From: an uncultured Bergeyella sp.
Lineage (GTDB): Bacteria > Bacteroidota > Bacteroidia > Flavobacteriales > Weeksellaceae
Direction: 5' to 3'
Assembly: GCA_916710115.1 (NCBI GenBank)
Contig: CAKAOY010000003.1
Span: 1-25,060, forward strand
DNA length: 25,060 nt
Within the stretch, counting starts at the first letter, position 1, and the number at the start of each line of letters is the position of its first letter. Positions 15,473-22,403 of this stretch are shown here, in pieces. The notes under the pieces were generated by a model. It had not been told where the DNA came from. It did not search any database and saw only the letters and a program-made list of their open reading frames with translations. The translations under genes were made by a program, and so were the position numbers.

Positions 15473-16009
15473 ATGAAAAGAAAACACATCATTAATATCA
15501 TATTTATTGCAGTATTGGCAGGGATTTATTTTATGCCATCCGTAAGATTAAAACTTAGAGAATTATTATTCCCCGTAGCTACTATAACGGATAGTGAGCA
15601 ATTAACAGAATCCGATTGGAATATAGATTTAAAAGGTATCAACACGGCAAATGCTAACTTAAAAGACTTTAAAGGAAAAACTATTTTCCTTAACTTCTGG
15701 GGAAGCTGGTGTCCTCCATGCAGAGCCGAATGGGGAACAATACAAAACCTCTATAATACCAAACAAGGAAAGGTAACTTTCGTGCTTATTGCAATGCAAG
15801 ACAAGGAAGAAGATATTAAAAAATTCTTAAAAGAAAATAACTATACAGCTCCAGTCTATATTGCAGATAGCCCTATTTCGGACAAATTACTCCCTAATGT
15901 ATTTCCAACCACTTTTATTTTGGATAAAAATGGCAAAACCATTGTTCACGAAACAGGTGCCGTAGATTGGAATACCGAAAAGATACATCAGATTATCGAT
16001 AAGTTATAG
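15473..16009 (+). CDS. TlpA/ResA-like membrane-anchored thioredoxin
   Basis: The 178-residue protein starts with a positively charged end and one hydrophobic helix (MKRKHIINIIFIAVLAGIYFMPSV), likely an uncleaved membrane anchor that places the rest in the periplasm. The thioredoxin domain begins near residue 50 and has the redox motif WCPPC at 79-83 (Cys80, Cys83) after KGKTIFLNFWGS, and the cis-proline segment NVFPTTFILDKNGK. This is the TlpA/ResA pattern of thiol reductases for periplasmic proteins, for example in cytochrome c maturation or outer-membrane protein quality control; the actual client is unknown. The start at 15473 is chosen because the earlier in-frame GTG at 15455 lies within the terminator stem and would add residues before the anchor. 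Confidence 0.88.
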   Translation: MKRKHIINIIFIAVLAGIYFMPSVRLKLRELLFPVATITDSEQLTESDWNIDLKGINTANANLKDFKGKTIFLNFWGSWCPPCRAEWGTIQNLYNTKQGKVTFVLIAMQDKEEDIKKFLKENNYTAPVYIADSPISDKLLPNVFPTTFILDKNGKTIVHETGAVDWNTEKIHQIIDKL

Positions 16010-16057
16010 CAACCACCTTAATAATAACCTTTTAAAAATAACCTATTTTTATTACTA

Positions 16058-16091
16058 AAAAATTATCCCTCTCGTTATGAAAGGGATAATT
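16058..16091 (-). terminator. Terminator of the rpsL-rpsG-fusA-rpsJ operon
   Basis: AATTATCCCT at 16061-16070 pairs with AGGGATAATT at 16082-16091. On the minus strand the stem is followed by a run of six T, 25 bp after the rpsJ stop. On the plus strand the tail is not T-rich, so it mainly ends the ribosomal operon. Confidence 0.85.
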
Positions 16092-16115
16092 ATTATATAT
16101 TAAAGAGGTATATTA

Positions 16116-16421
16116 TCACACTTTAATTTCTACATCTACTCCACTTGGTAATTCAAGTTTCATTAATGCATCTACAGTTTTAGAAGAAGAAGAGTAGATA
16201 TCCATCAATCTTTTATGTGCAGAAAGTTGGAATTGTTCTCTTGCTTTCTTATTTACGTGTGGAGATCTCAACACGGTGAAGATTCTTTTATGAGTTGGCA
16301 AAGGGATTGGTCCATTTACCACAGCACCAGTAGCCTTCACTGTTTTTACGATTTTTTCAGCAGATTTATCTACCAAATTATAATCGTAAGATTTAAGTTT
16401 TATTCTGATTCTTTGTGACAT
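16116..16421 (-). CDS. rpsJ: 30S ribosomal protein S10
   Basis: S10 is a head protein of the small subunit and also acts as NusE in transcription antitermination. The 101-residue protein begins [75 protein letters not shown], an almost textbook S10 sequence with the conserved GPIPLPT loop and SPHV.KK.REQF segment. It follows fusA by 18 bp in the same operon. In most Bacteroidota S10 continues into rplC and the rest of the S10 operon; here a terminator follows 25 bp later and the next gene is convergent. Confidence 0.98.
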   Translation of the reverse strand: MSQRIRIKLKSYDYNLVDKSAEKIVKTVKATGAVVNGPIPLPTHKRIFTVLRSPHVNKKAREQFQLSAHKRLMDIYSSSSKTVDALMKLELPSGVDVEIKV

Positions 16422-16439
16422 TTTAATCTAATTTAAAAA

Positions 16440-18557
16440 TTAACCTTTTGCTTTTGCGATTACTTCGTCTGCAATGTTTTGTGGAGCTGGTTCATATTTT
16501 TCAAACTCCATAGAAGATGTTGCTCTACCAGAAGATAATGTTCTTAATGAAGTTACATATCCGAACATTTCAGAAAGTGGAACAAATGCTTTAATAACTT
16601 TTGCGTTATTTCTATCATCCATACCATTTACGGTACCTCTTCTTCTGTTCAAGTCTCCTACTATATCCCCCATATATTCCTCTGGAGTTACTACTTCTAG
16701 TTTCATAATAGGCTCCATTATCACCGCTTTTGCTGCTTTTCCAGATTCTTTGAATCCAAGTTTTGCTGCTAATTCAAATGATAATTGGTCAGAGTCCACC
16801 GCGTGGAATGAACCATCTTTAAGAGTTACTTTCATCGCATCAACCTCAAATCCTGCTAAAGGTCCATTTTTCATTGCTTCTTTGAAACCTTTTTCTACTG
16901 AAGGGATAAATTCTTTTGGAATATTACCACCTTTAATCTCATTGATGAATTCAAGACCTGTCTTACCTTCATCAGCAGGACCGATTTCAAATATAATATC
17001 AGCAAACTTACCACGACCACCAGATTGTTTTTTATAAACTTCTCTATGGTTAGCCACTTTTGTAAGAGCTTCTTTGTATTCTACTTGCGGTTGTCCTTGA
17101 TTAACTTCTACTTTAAATTCTCTCTTCAATCTATCAACAATGATATCAAGATGAAGCTCACCCATACCAGATATGATAGTTTGTCCAGATGCCTCATCAG
17201 TTTTCACTTGGAAAGTAGGATCTTCCTCCGCTAATTTAGCCAAAGCATTTCCTAACTTATCTTGGTCAGCCTTAGTTTTAGGCTCAACTGCAATACCAAT
17301 TACTGGGTCTGGGAAAATCATAGATTCCAAAACGATAGGATTTTTCTCATCAGAAAGAGTATCTCCTGTCTTAATATCCTTAAAACCTACTGCTGCACCA
17401 ATATCTCCTGCTTCAATATATTCCACTGGATTTTGTTTGTTGGCATGCATTTGGTAGATTCTTGAAATTCTTTCTTTGTTACCAGAACGAGTGTTAAGAA
17501 CATAAGAACCTGCATCTAATCTACCTGAATAAGCACGGAAGAAAGCTAATCTACCTACGAATGGGTCAGTAGCAATCTTAAATGCTAATGCAGCAAATGG
17601 GTCTTTTACATCTGGTTTTCTTGAAATTTCAGCATCCGTATTAGGATCTGTTCCTTTGATATCATCTTTATCCAAAGGTGAAGGTAGGTAACGGCATACT
17701 GCATCTAGCATAAACTGTACCCCTTTATTTTTGAATGAAGAACCACAAGTCATTGGAATAATAGAAAGGTCAATAGTAGCTTTTCTAAGAGCAGCATTGA
17801 TTTCGTCCTCTGAGATAGAATCCGGATCCTCGAAAAATTTCTCCATCAAGGTTTCATCGTAATCAGCTACAGCTTCTACTAATTTTTCTCTGTATTCCAT
17901 TACTTCGTCTTTCATATCTTCAGGAATAGGAACGATATCAAAAGTAGCACCTTGAGTATCCTCATGCCATATAATTGCACGGTTTTTAATCAAATCTACT
18001 ACTCCTTTAAAATCCTCCTCTGCTCCGATTGGAAGAACGATTGGCACAGCATTAGAGCCTAACATTTCCTTAACTTGATTTACTACATTAAGGAAGTCTG
18101 CTCCTTGTCTGTCCATTTTATTAACGAACCCCATTCTCGCAACTTTGTAGTTATCCGCCAATCTCCAGTTAGTTTCAGATTGTGGCTCTACTCCATCTAC
18201 TGCTGAAAAAAGGAATACAAGTCCATCTAATACTCTAAGGGAACGATTCACCTCAACAGTAAAATCCACGTGTCCCGGAGTATCAATGATATTAAAGTGG
18301 TATCCTTTAGTTTCAGGTAAGTTTTTACCTTGATCTGTTGGAAAGTTCCAATTACAAGTAGTAGCAGCAGAAGTAATAGTAATACCTCTCTCTGCTTCTT
18401 GTTCCATCCAGTCCATTGTAGAAGCTCCTTCGTGAACTTCCCCAATTTTATGAGTTTTCCCTGTATAGAATAGGATACGCTCGGTAGTTGTAGTCTTACC
18501 CGCATCAATATGTGCAGCAATACCGATATTTCTTGTGTATTTTAAATCTCTACCCAT
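16440..18557 (-). CDS. fusA: Translation elongation factor G
   Basis: EF-G uses GTP to drive translocation on the ribosome and, with RRF, ribosome recycling. The 705-residue length is standard. The G domain shows [22 protein letters not shown] (P-loop), [16 protein letters not shown] (switch I), [21 protein letters not shown] (switch II), and [10 protein letters not shown]. Domain II follows with [21 protein letters not shown]. Domains III-V include [34 protein letters not shown], the domain IV segment [14 protein letters not shown] and the C-terminal RGTVNGMD and [31 protein letters not shown]. It sits between rpsG (8 bp gap) and rpsJ in the str-type order. tuf is not in the window. Confidence 0.98.
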   Translation of the reverse strand: MGRDLKYTRNIGIAAHIDAGKTTTTERILFYTGKTHKIGEVHEGASTMDWMEQEAERGITITSAATTCNWNFPTDQGKNLPETKGYHFNIIDTPGHVDFTVEVNRSLRVLDGLVFLFSAVDGVEPQSETNWRLADNYKVARMGFVNKMDRQGADFLNVVNQVKEMLGSNAVPIVLPIGAEEDFKGVVDLIKNRAIIWHEDTQGATFDIVPIPEDMKDEVMEYREKLVEAVADYDETLMEKFFEDPDSISEDEINAALRKATIDLSIIPMTCGSSFKNKGVQFMLDAVCRYLPSPLDKDDIKGTDPNTDAEISRKPDVKDPFAALAFKIATDPFVGRLAFFRAYSGRLDAGSYVLNTRSGNKERISRIYQMHANKQNPVEYIEAGDIGAAVGFKDIKTGDTLSDEKNPIVLESMIFPDPVIGIAVEPKTKADQDKLGNALAKLAEEDPTFQVKTDEASGQTIISGMGELHLDIIVDRLKREFKVEVNQGQPQVEYKEALTKVANHREVYKKQSGGRGKFADIIFEIGPADEGKTGLEFINEIKGGNIPKEFIPSVEKGFKEAMKNGPLAGFEVDAMKVTLKDGSFHAVDSDQLSFELAAKLGFKESGKAAKAVIMEPIMKLEVVTPEEYMGDIVGDLNRRRGTVNGMDDRNNAKVIKAFVPLSEMFGYVTSLRTLSSGRATSSMEFEKYEPAPQNIADEVIAKAKG

Positions 18558-18565
18558 TTTAGCAA

Positions 18566-19042
18566 TTAAAATTTAAAGTGTGAGAATGCTTTGTTTGCTT
18601 CTGCCATTTTGTGAGTATCTGTTTTCTTTTTGAAAGCAGCACCTTCTTCTTTGGAAGCAGCGATAATTTCAGCAGCCAATTTCAAAGCCATTGATTTATC
18701 ATTTCTTAATTTAGCATACTTAATTAACCATTTCATTGCCATAGATATTTTTCTATCTGCTCTGATAGGCATTGGAATTTGGAAGTTAGCACCACCAACT
18801 CTTCTTGAACGCACTTCTACATGAGGCATTACATTAGTAAGGGCATCTTTCCAAATTTCAAGAGATGTTTTTTCATTATCTCCTTTTTTTACATCTACAA
18901 TATCTAATGCTTCATAAAAAATTCTAAAAGCGATAGATTTTTTACCATCAAGCATTATATTATTCACAAATCTCGTTACCAACTGATCATTAAATTTAGG
19001 ATCTGGCAACAGAACTCTTTTTTTTGCTTTTGTCTTTCTCAT
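18566..19042 (-). CDS. rpsG: 30S ribosomal protein S7
   Basis: S7 nucleates assembly of the 30S head on 16S rRNA and contacts the E-site tRNA. The 158-residue protein has the family pattern: [39 protein letters not shown], then [41 protein letters not shown] and the C-terminal helix [25 protein letters not shown]. It lies 25 bp after rpsL and 8 bp before fusA. In E. coli S7 is the translational repressor of this operon; no equivalent site can be claimed here. Confidence 0.98.
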   Translation of the reverse strand: MRKTKAKKRVLLPDPKFNDQLVTRFVNNIMLDGKKSIAFRIFYEALDIVDVKKGDNEKTSLEIWKDALTNVMPHVEVRSRRVGGANFQIPMPIRADRKISMAMKWLIKYAKLRNDKSMALKLAAEIIAASKEEGAAFKKKTDTHKMAEANKAFSHFKF

Positions 19043-19067
19043 TGTCTCGATTCTTAAATTTTAATGA

Positions 19068-19469
19068 TTACTTTTTCTTAGCTGGAGCTGCTTGTCCTGG
19101 TTTAGGTCTCTTAGCACCATACTTAGATCTTCTTTGTGTTCTACCATTTACACCTGCAGTGTCTAATGCACCTCTTACGATGTGATAACGAACTCCCGGT
19201 AGGTCTTTCACCCTTCCGCCTCTTACCAATACTATCGAGTGCTCTTGAAGATTATGTCCTTCGCCCGGGATATAAGCGTTGACTTCTTTACCATTAGAAA
19301 GTCTCACTCTGGCAACTTTTCTAAGTGCAGAGTTTGGTTTCTTAGGCGTTGTAGTATATACTCTTGTACATACTCCTCGTCTTTGTGGACAAGAATCAAG
19401 TGCAGCCGATTTGCTCTTCTTAGCAAGCGTGGCTCTTCCTTTTCTAACTAATTGTTGAATAGTAGGCAT
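19068..19469 (-). CDS. rpsL: 30S ribosomal protein S12
   Basis: S12 sits in the decoding centre of the 30S subunit and affects translational accuracy. The 133-residue protein contains [25 protein letters not shown] and [35 protein letters not shown]. Lys43 and Lys88, the positions where streptomycin resistance changes usually occur, are both lysine, so the S12 genotype is the sensitive one. Asp89, the site of methylthiolation by RimO where that enzyme exists, is present. The C-terminus has a short Lys/Ala/Pro-rich extension ([11 protein letters not shown]), common in Bacteroidota. It is the first gene of the operon, with a well-formed promoter about 30 bp upstream. Confidence 0.98.
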   Translation of the reverse strand: MPTIQQLVRKGRATLAKKSKSAALDSCPQRRGVCTRVYTTTPKKPNSALRKVARVRLSNGKEVNAYIPGEGHNLQEHSIVLVRGGRVKDLPGVRYHIVRGALDTAGVNGRTQRRSKYGAKRPKPGQAAPAKKK

Positions 19470-19496
19470 TTTATTGCTTTATTTTATTTCAGTTTG

Positions 19497-19527
19497 CAAA
19501 AGTAAAACTTTTTTTCATATAAACAAA
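19497..19527 (-). promoter_or_regulatory. Promoter of the rpsL operon
   Basis: On the minus strand TTTG (19524-19527) and TACTTTTG (19497-19504) are separated by 19 bases, an excellent match to the Bacteroidota consensus. Transcription would start near 19490, about 20 nt before the rpsL ATG. Confidence 0.78.
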
Positions 19528-19546
19528 TAAATCACAAACTTTTAAC

Positions 19547-19579
19547 TAAAAAAAATCACTTCGTTGGAAGTGATTTTTT
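19547..19579. terminator. Terminator after the TonB-dependent receptor gene
   Basis: AAAAATCACTTC at 19551-19562 and GAAGTGATTTTT at 19567-19578 form a 12 bp stem with a four-base loop. A run of nine T follows on the minus strand, so it chiefly ends the receptor transcript before the rpsL promoter. Confidence 0.9.
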
Positions 19580-19587
19580 AAGTATAT

Positions 19588-21777
19588 CTAGAATTTGTAA
19601 TTTAACTGAACCGCAAAGTTTCTCGGGTCATTTCTATTAAGAAAACCTCCTCTATAATAAGCGTTGTACCCAATAGCGTCCGTTATGTTATTAGCAAATA
19701 CTTTAATACTCACATTTTTGAAACTATACCCCACTTGTAAATTGAGGGTCGTATAAGCATCGAGAGTAAATGGTTTCACTCCTGGTTTAGTATTATGCAC
19801 AACTACTTTCTGAGTATATTCATTTACAGGTCTATCTCCTACATAATAGGCTCCACCACCGAAGTTTAACCCTTTCAAGGCTCCGTGTCTCACAGTGTAG
19901 TTCAACCATACATTTCCAGTGTGTTGAGCTGCCATCATCGGACGAGAACCATCAACATAAGCTGGGCTATTTTTATATTTCGCATCAAGATAAGAATATC
20001 CTGCCATTACTTCAAGTTCTGGAAGTATCCTACCGATAAGGTCTATCTCAACCCCTTGTCTTGTAAGGTCTCCTGCAAAATCATAATACCCTGTAGATTT
20101 CCCACTAGTATTCAATACCTCATAAGACAAGTTATTCATATCCATAGAGTATAAATTGAGATTGAATCTCAATCTCTCATCGAACCAATCAGATTTAAAA
20201 CCTGCCTCCCATTGTCTTGTTATAGACGCACCAATCGTACCACCATTTAATAGTGGTCTATCGTTACCTCGTAAGCTAGTAGTAGTTGTATAAGAACCAT
20301 AGATATTAACATTTTCTAATGGAGATATCATCAATCCTAACAATGGGTCTAAGGCATCTCTCTTCCCTGCCTGATTATTTCCTTGATAAGAAGAATATCT
20401 CACCCCGAGTACCGCCTTCACATATTTGCCAATACCCATAACTTCTTGTGCAGAAACGCCATAGATTGGGGATTTAGCTTGTACAGAACCTACTTTAATG
20501 ATATCATCTGTATTAACTGTTGATGGAAAAATATTGCTAACATCTTTGGTTACATCAATTATATCTACATTCAATGCGTTATTTTTCGTATCTTTTGGTG
20601 TTGCTTTTAGAGCGTAAGAATCTGTTATTATATAAGATTCTTTCCAATCAAATCCCACTTGGAAGGTATGTTTCAATATACCTGTTTTTATTTCTTGACC
20701 TATTAAATCTGCTTGAAATACTTTAGAATGATCTTCTCCACTACTTTTAGAGATAGTTCTTTGTCTCTTTTTGTAATCATCACTATCCTTCAATATATCA
20801 AGTTTCCCTGAGGAAATCCCATCACTAGTTTTATCCCCTTGCAAATAAGCCACGCGAACTCTCAATTTATCGCTTAGTTTTCTATCAACATAAATCCCAA
20901 AATTGAAAGATTTCTCTTTGGAATAATCTGATGCAAAACCTAAGAATTTGTTTTTAGGAAGGTCGTAAATAGCATTCACATCATCAGTAGCGAGATTCAC
21001 AGTTCCCCTATTTGGTGTTCTCTCGTTATACATATAGTCCATTTCTGTCACGATTTCTGTTTTGCTATCTGGACGAAATGCCAATGACGGATTCACATAA
21101 AACCTCTCACCTTTCACATAATCTGCATAAGATTTATTATTTTGATAAGACGCATTCATTCTCATGGAAACTTGTCCTTTGGAATCCAATACCCTTTCAA
21201 AATCTATCGTTGGTCTATACATTTCCCAACTTCCGTATCGGAAACCTACATTCGTAAAGTTACGGAATTTTGGTTTCTTAGTTGTAATATTTATCACTCC
21301 TCCAGCTGCACCGAGAGCCGAACCTATACCTTGTGTAACAGCCACCGAACCACGGATAACCTGCATACTCTCCACCCCTTGCATATCAGCGGTCATAGAG
21401 CTCGTTCTGAAATCAGAGTTCATCAATACGCCATTTTTCAAAACAGGTGTCCCCCTATATCCACGGATGGACATAGATTCAGCACCGCCACCATAGGTAC
21501 TAAATAGCACTACACCAGGTATATTTTTCGCTGCATCAGTTATTGTGAGGGCTCCCATATCCTCTATTGCTTTATGAGAAATCACAGAGATACTCTGTAT
21601 TTGGTCTCTTACTTTCAAAGGCATGCGTGTTATTATCTCCATACCTTTTTCCTTTTTCTTCTTCTCTCCGAAAAGTTCCACTTCATCAATTTTCTTTTCG
21701 TACCTCACGGAGTCTTTCACTTGTGCATACCCTATTGTTCCAAGGGCTAATAGTGCAATTGCAACTGAATTTTTCAT
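19588..21777 (-). CDS. TonB-dependent siderophore-type outer-membrane receptor
   Basis: The 729-residue protein has a signal peptide (MKNSVAIALLALGTIGYAQ), a short N-terminal stretch with the possible TonB contact KIDEVELFG, and a plug domain (about residues 55-170) with TITDAAKNIPGVVLFSTYGGGAESMSIRGYRG and VESMQVIRGSVAVTQGIGSALGAAGGVINITTKKP. A 22-strand barrel follows, ending in NFAVQLNYKF with the terminal aromatic residue. It lacks the CarboxypepD_reg-like domain that precedes the plug in SusC-type receptors, and the plug motifs are those of siderophore receptors such as FhuA or FpvA. The ligand cannot be determined; iron-siderophore uptake is the best inference. It is monocistronic, with its own promoter and terminator. 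No SusD-like or siderophore synthesis gene lies nearby. I could not identify a confident Fur box. Confidence 0.9.
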   Translation of the reverse strand: MKNSVAIALLALGTIGYAQVKDSVRYEKKIDEVELFGEKKKKEKGMEIITRMPLKVRDQIQSISVISHKAIEDMGALTITDAAKNIPGVVLFSTYGGGAESMSIRGYRGTPVLKNGVLMNSDFRTSSMTADMQGVESMQVIRGSVAVTQGIGSALGAAGGVINITTKKPKFRNFTNVGFRYGSWEMYRPTIDFERVLDSKGQVSMRMNASYQNNKSYADYVKGERFYVNPSLAFRPDSKTEIVTEMDYMYNERTPNRGTVNLATDDVNAIYDLPKNKFLGFASDYSKEKSFNFGIYVDRKLSDKLRVRVAYLQGDKTSDGISSGKLDILKDSDDYKKRQRTISKSSGEDHSKVFQADLIGQEIKTGILKHTFQVGFDWKESYIITDSYALKATPKDTKNNALNVDIIDVTKDVSNIFPSTVNTDDIIKVGSVQAKSPIYGVSAQEVMGIGKYVKAVLGVRYSSYQGNNQAGKRDALDPLLGLMISPLENVNIYGSYTTTTSLRGNDRPLLNGGTIGASITRQWEAGFKSDWFDERLRFNLNLYSMDMNNLSYEVLNTSGKSTGYYDFAGDLTRQGVEIDLIGRILPELEVMAGYSYLDAKYKNSPAYVDGSRPMMAAQHTGNVWLNYTVRHGALKGLNFGGGAYYVGDRPVNEYTQKVVVHNTKPGVKPFTLDAYTTLNLQVGYSFKNVSIKVFANNITDAIGYNAYYRGGFLNRNDPRNFAVQLNYKF

Positions 21778-21799
21778 ACTCTTTCAAAAAAATTTGCGG

Positions 21800-21831
21800 C
21801 AAATGTAATATTTTAAATCATTCTAAACAAA
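21800..21831 (-). promoter_or_regulatory. Promoter of the TonB-dependent receptor gene
   Basis: On the minus strand TTTG (21828-21831) and TACATTTG (21800-21807) are separated by 20 bases, a full consensus match. Transcription would start near 21793, about 15 nt before the ATG. Any iron-responsive operator would be expected around here, but none is clear. Confidence 0.75.
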
Positions 21832-21879
21832 TTGTATGTTAAAAAAAATATAAATTAACAATATCAACAACACCTTAAT

Positions 21880-21895
21880 TATTAATTAATACTAA
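21880..21895. repeat. Second copy of a 16 bp AT-rich sequence
   Basis: TATTAATTAATACTAA here is identical to 7782-7797 between atpA and atpG. It lies about 100 bp upstream of the TonB receptor start and about 80 bp upstream of the DUF805 gene, between their divergent promoters. Significance is uncertain given the base composition. Confidence 0.35.
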
Positions 21896-21922
21896 TACTA
21901 AATAATATTTTTACTAGATTTA

Positions 21923-21953
21923 TTTGTACAATTAATATATTTTTTTTAATTTG
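21923..21953 (+). promoter_or_regulatory. Promoter candidate for the DUF805 gene
   Basis: TTTG (21923-21926) and TTAATTTG (21946-21953) are separated by 19 bases. The second element misses the A at its second position, so it is one mismatch from TAnnTTTG. Initiation near 21960 would give a leader of about 15 nt. Confidence 0.48.
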
Positions 21954-21974
21954 CATAAATAAAAAAATATACTT

Positions 21975-22364
21975 ATGACATTATTTGACTATTACAAATT
22001 GTTTTGGCAAAGAGCATTTAATTTTACTGGTCGTTCCAGAAGAAAAGAATATTGGGCTGCAACCTTATTTAATTCTATTTTTATTTTTATATTTCTAGCT
22101 AGTATATTTATTGAAGATCATAGCATATCTAAGATTTTATATTTCCTTTATGTAATCTTCATCCTTATTATAGCTATCCCAAATTTATCATTATGTATCA
22201 GACGGCTCCACGATGTGGGCAAGAGTGGTTGGTTTTATCTTATAGGTTTCATTCCTATCATAAATTTATGGCCTGTTGCTCTTATTCTTTTTGTAGATAG
22301 CGAACCTCACAATAACCAATGGGGAGAAGATCCAAAAAAAGATGAGAGAATAAAAATACACTAA
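21975..22364 (+). CDS. DUF805 inner-membrane protein
   Basis: The 129-residue protein matches DUF805 (YhaH/YhaI type). Signature blocks are FNFTGRSRRKEYW near residue 16, CIRRLHDVGKSGWFYLIGFIPIINLWPVALILF, and the tail NNQWGEDPKKD. Membrane helices are predicted at about residues 27-45, 52-75 and 86-108. The family is widespread, of unknown biochemical function, and proposed to be a small envelope protein. It stands alone between the divergent TonB receptor gene and the convergent mfd gene. Confidence 0.92.
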   Translation: MTLFDYYKLFWQRAFNFTGRSRRKEYWAATLFNSIFIFIFLASIFIEDHSISKILYFLYVIFILIIAIPNLSLCIRRLHDVGKSGWFYLIGFIPIINLWPVALILFVDSEPHNNQWGEDPKKDERIKIH

Positions 22365-22374
22365 TTTCCATATG

Positions 22375-22403
22375 AAAAACTCGGCAATATTGCCGAGTTT
22401 TTT
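22375..22403. terminator. Bidirectional terminator between DUF805 gene and mfd
   Basis: AAAACTCGGCAA and TTGCCGAGTTTT form a GC-rich perfect palindrome with A and T runs on either side. It lies 10 bp after the DUF805 stop and abuts the mfd stop codon at 22404. Confidence 0.92.

Noticed and set aside
18248..18520. 90-codon minus-strand frame inside fusA
   Set aside because: It is an out-of-frame read of the conserved EF-G GTPase domain, with a leucine-rich run arising from repeats of codons in the other frame.
21841..21920. Fur box upstream of the TonB receptor
   Set aside because: The region is rich in A and T with several imperfect repeats, but none matches a 19 bp Fur-type palindrome well enough to claim.
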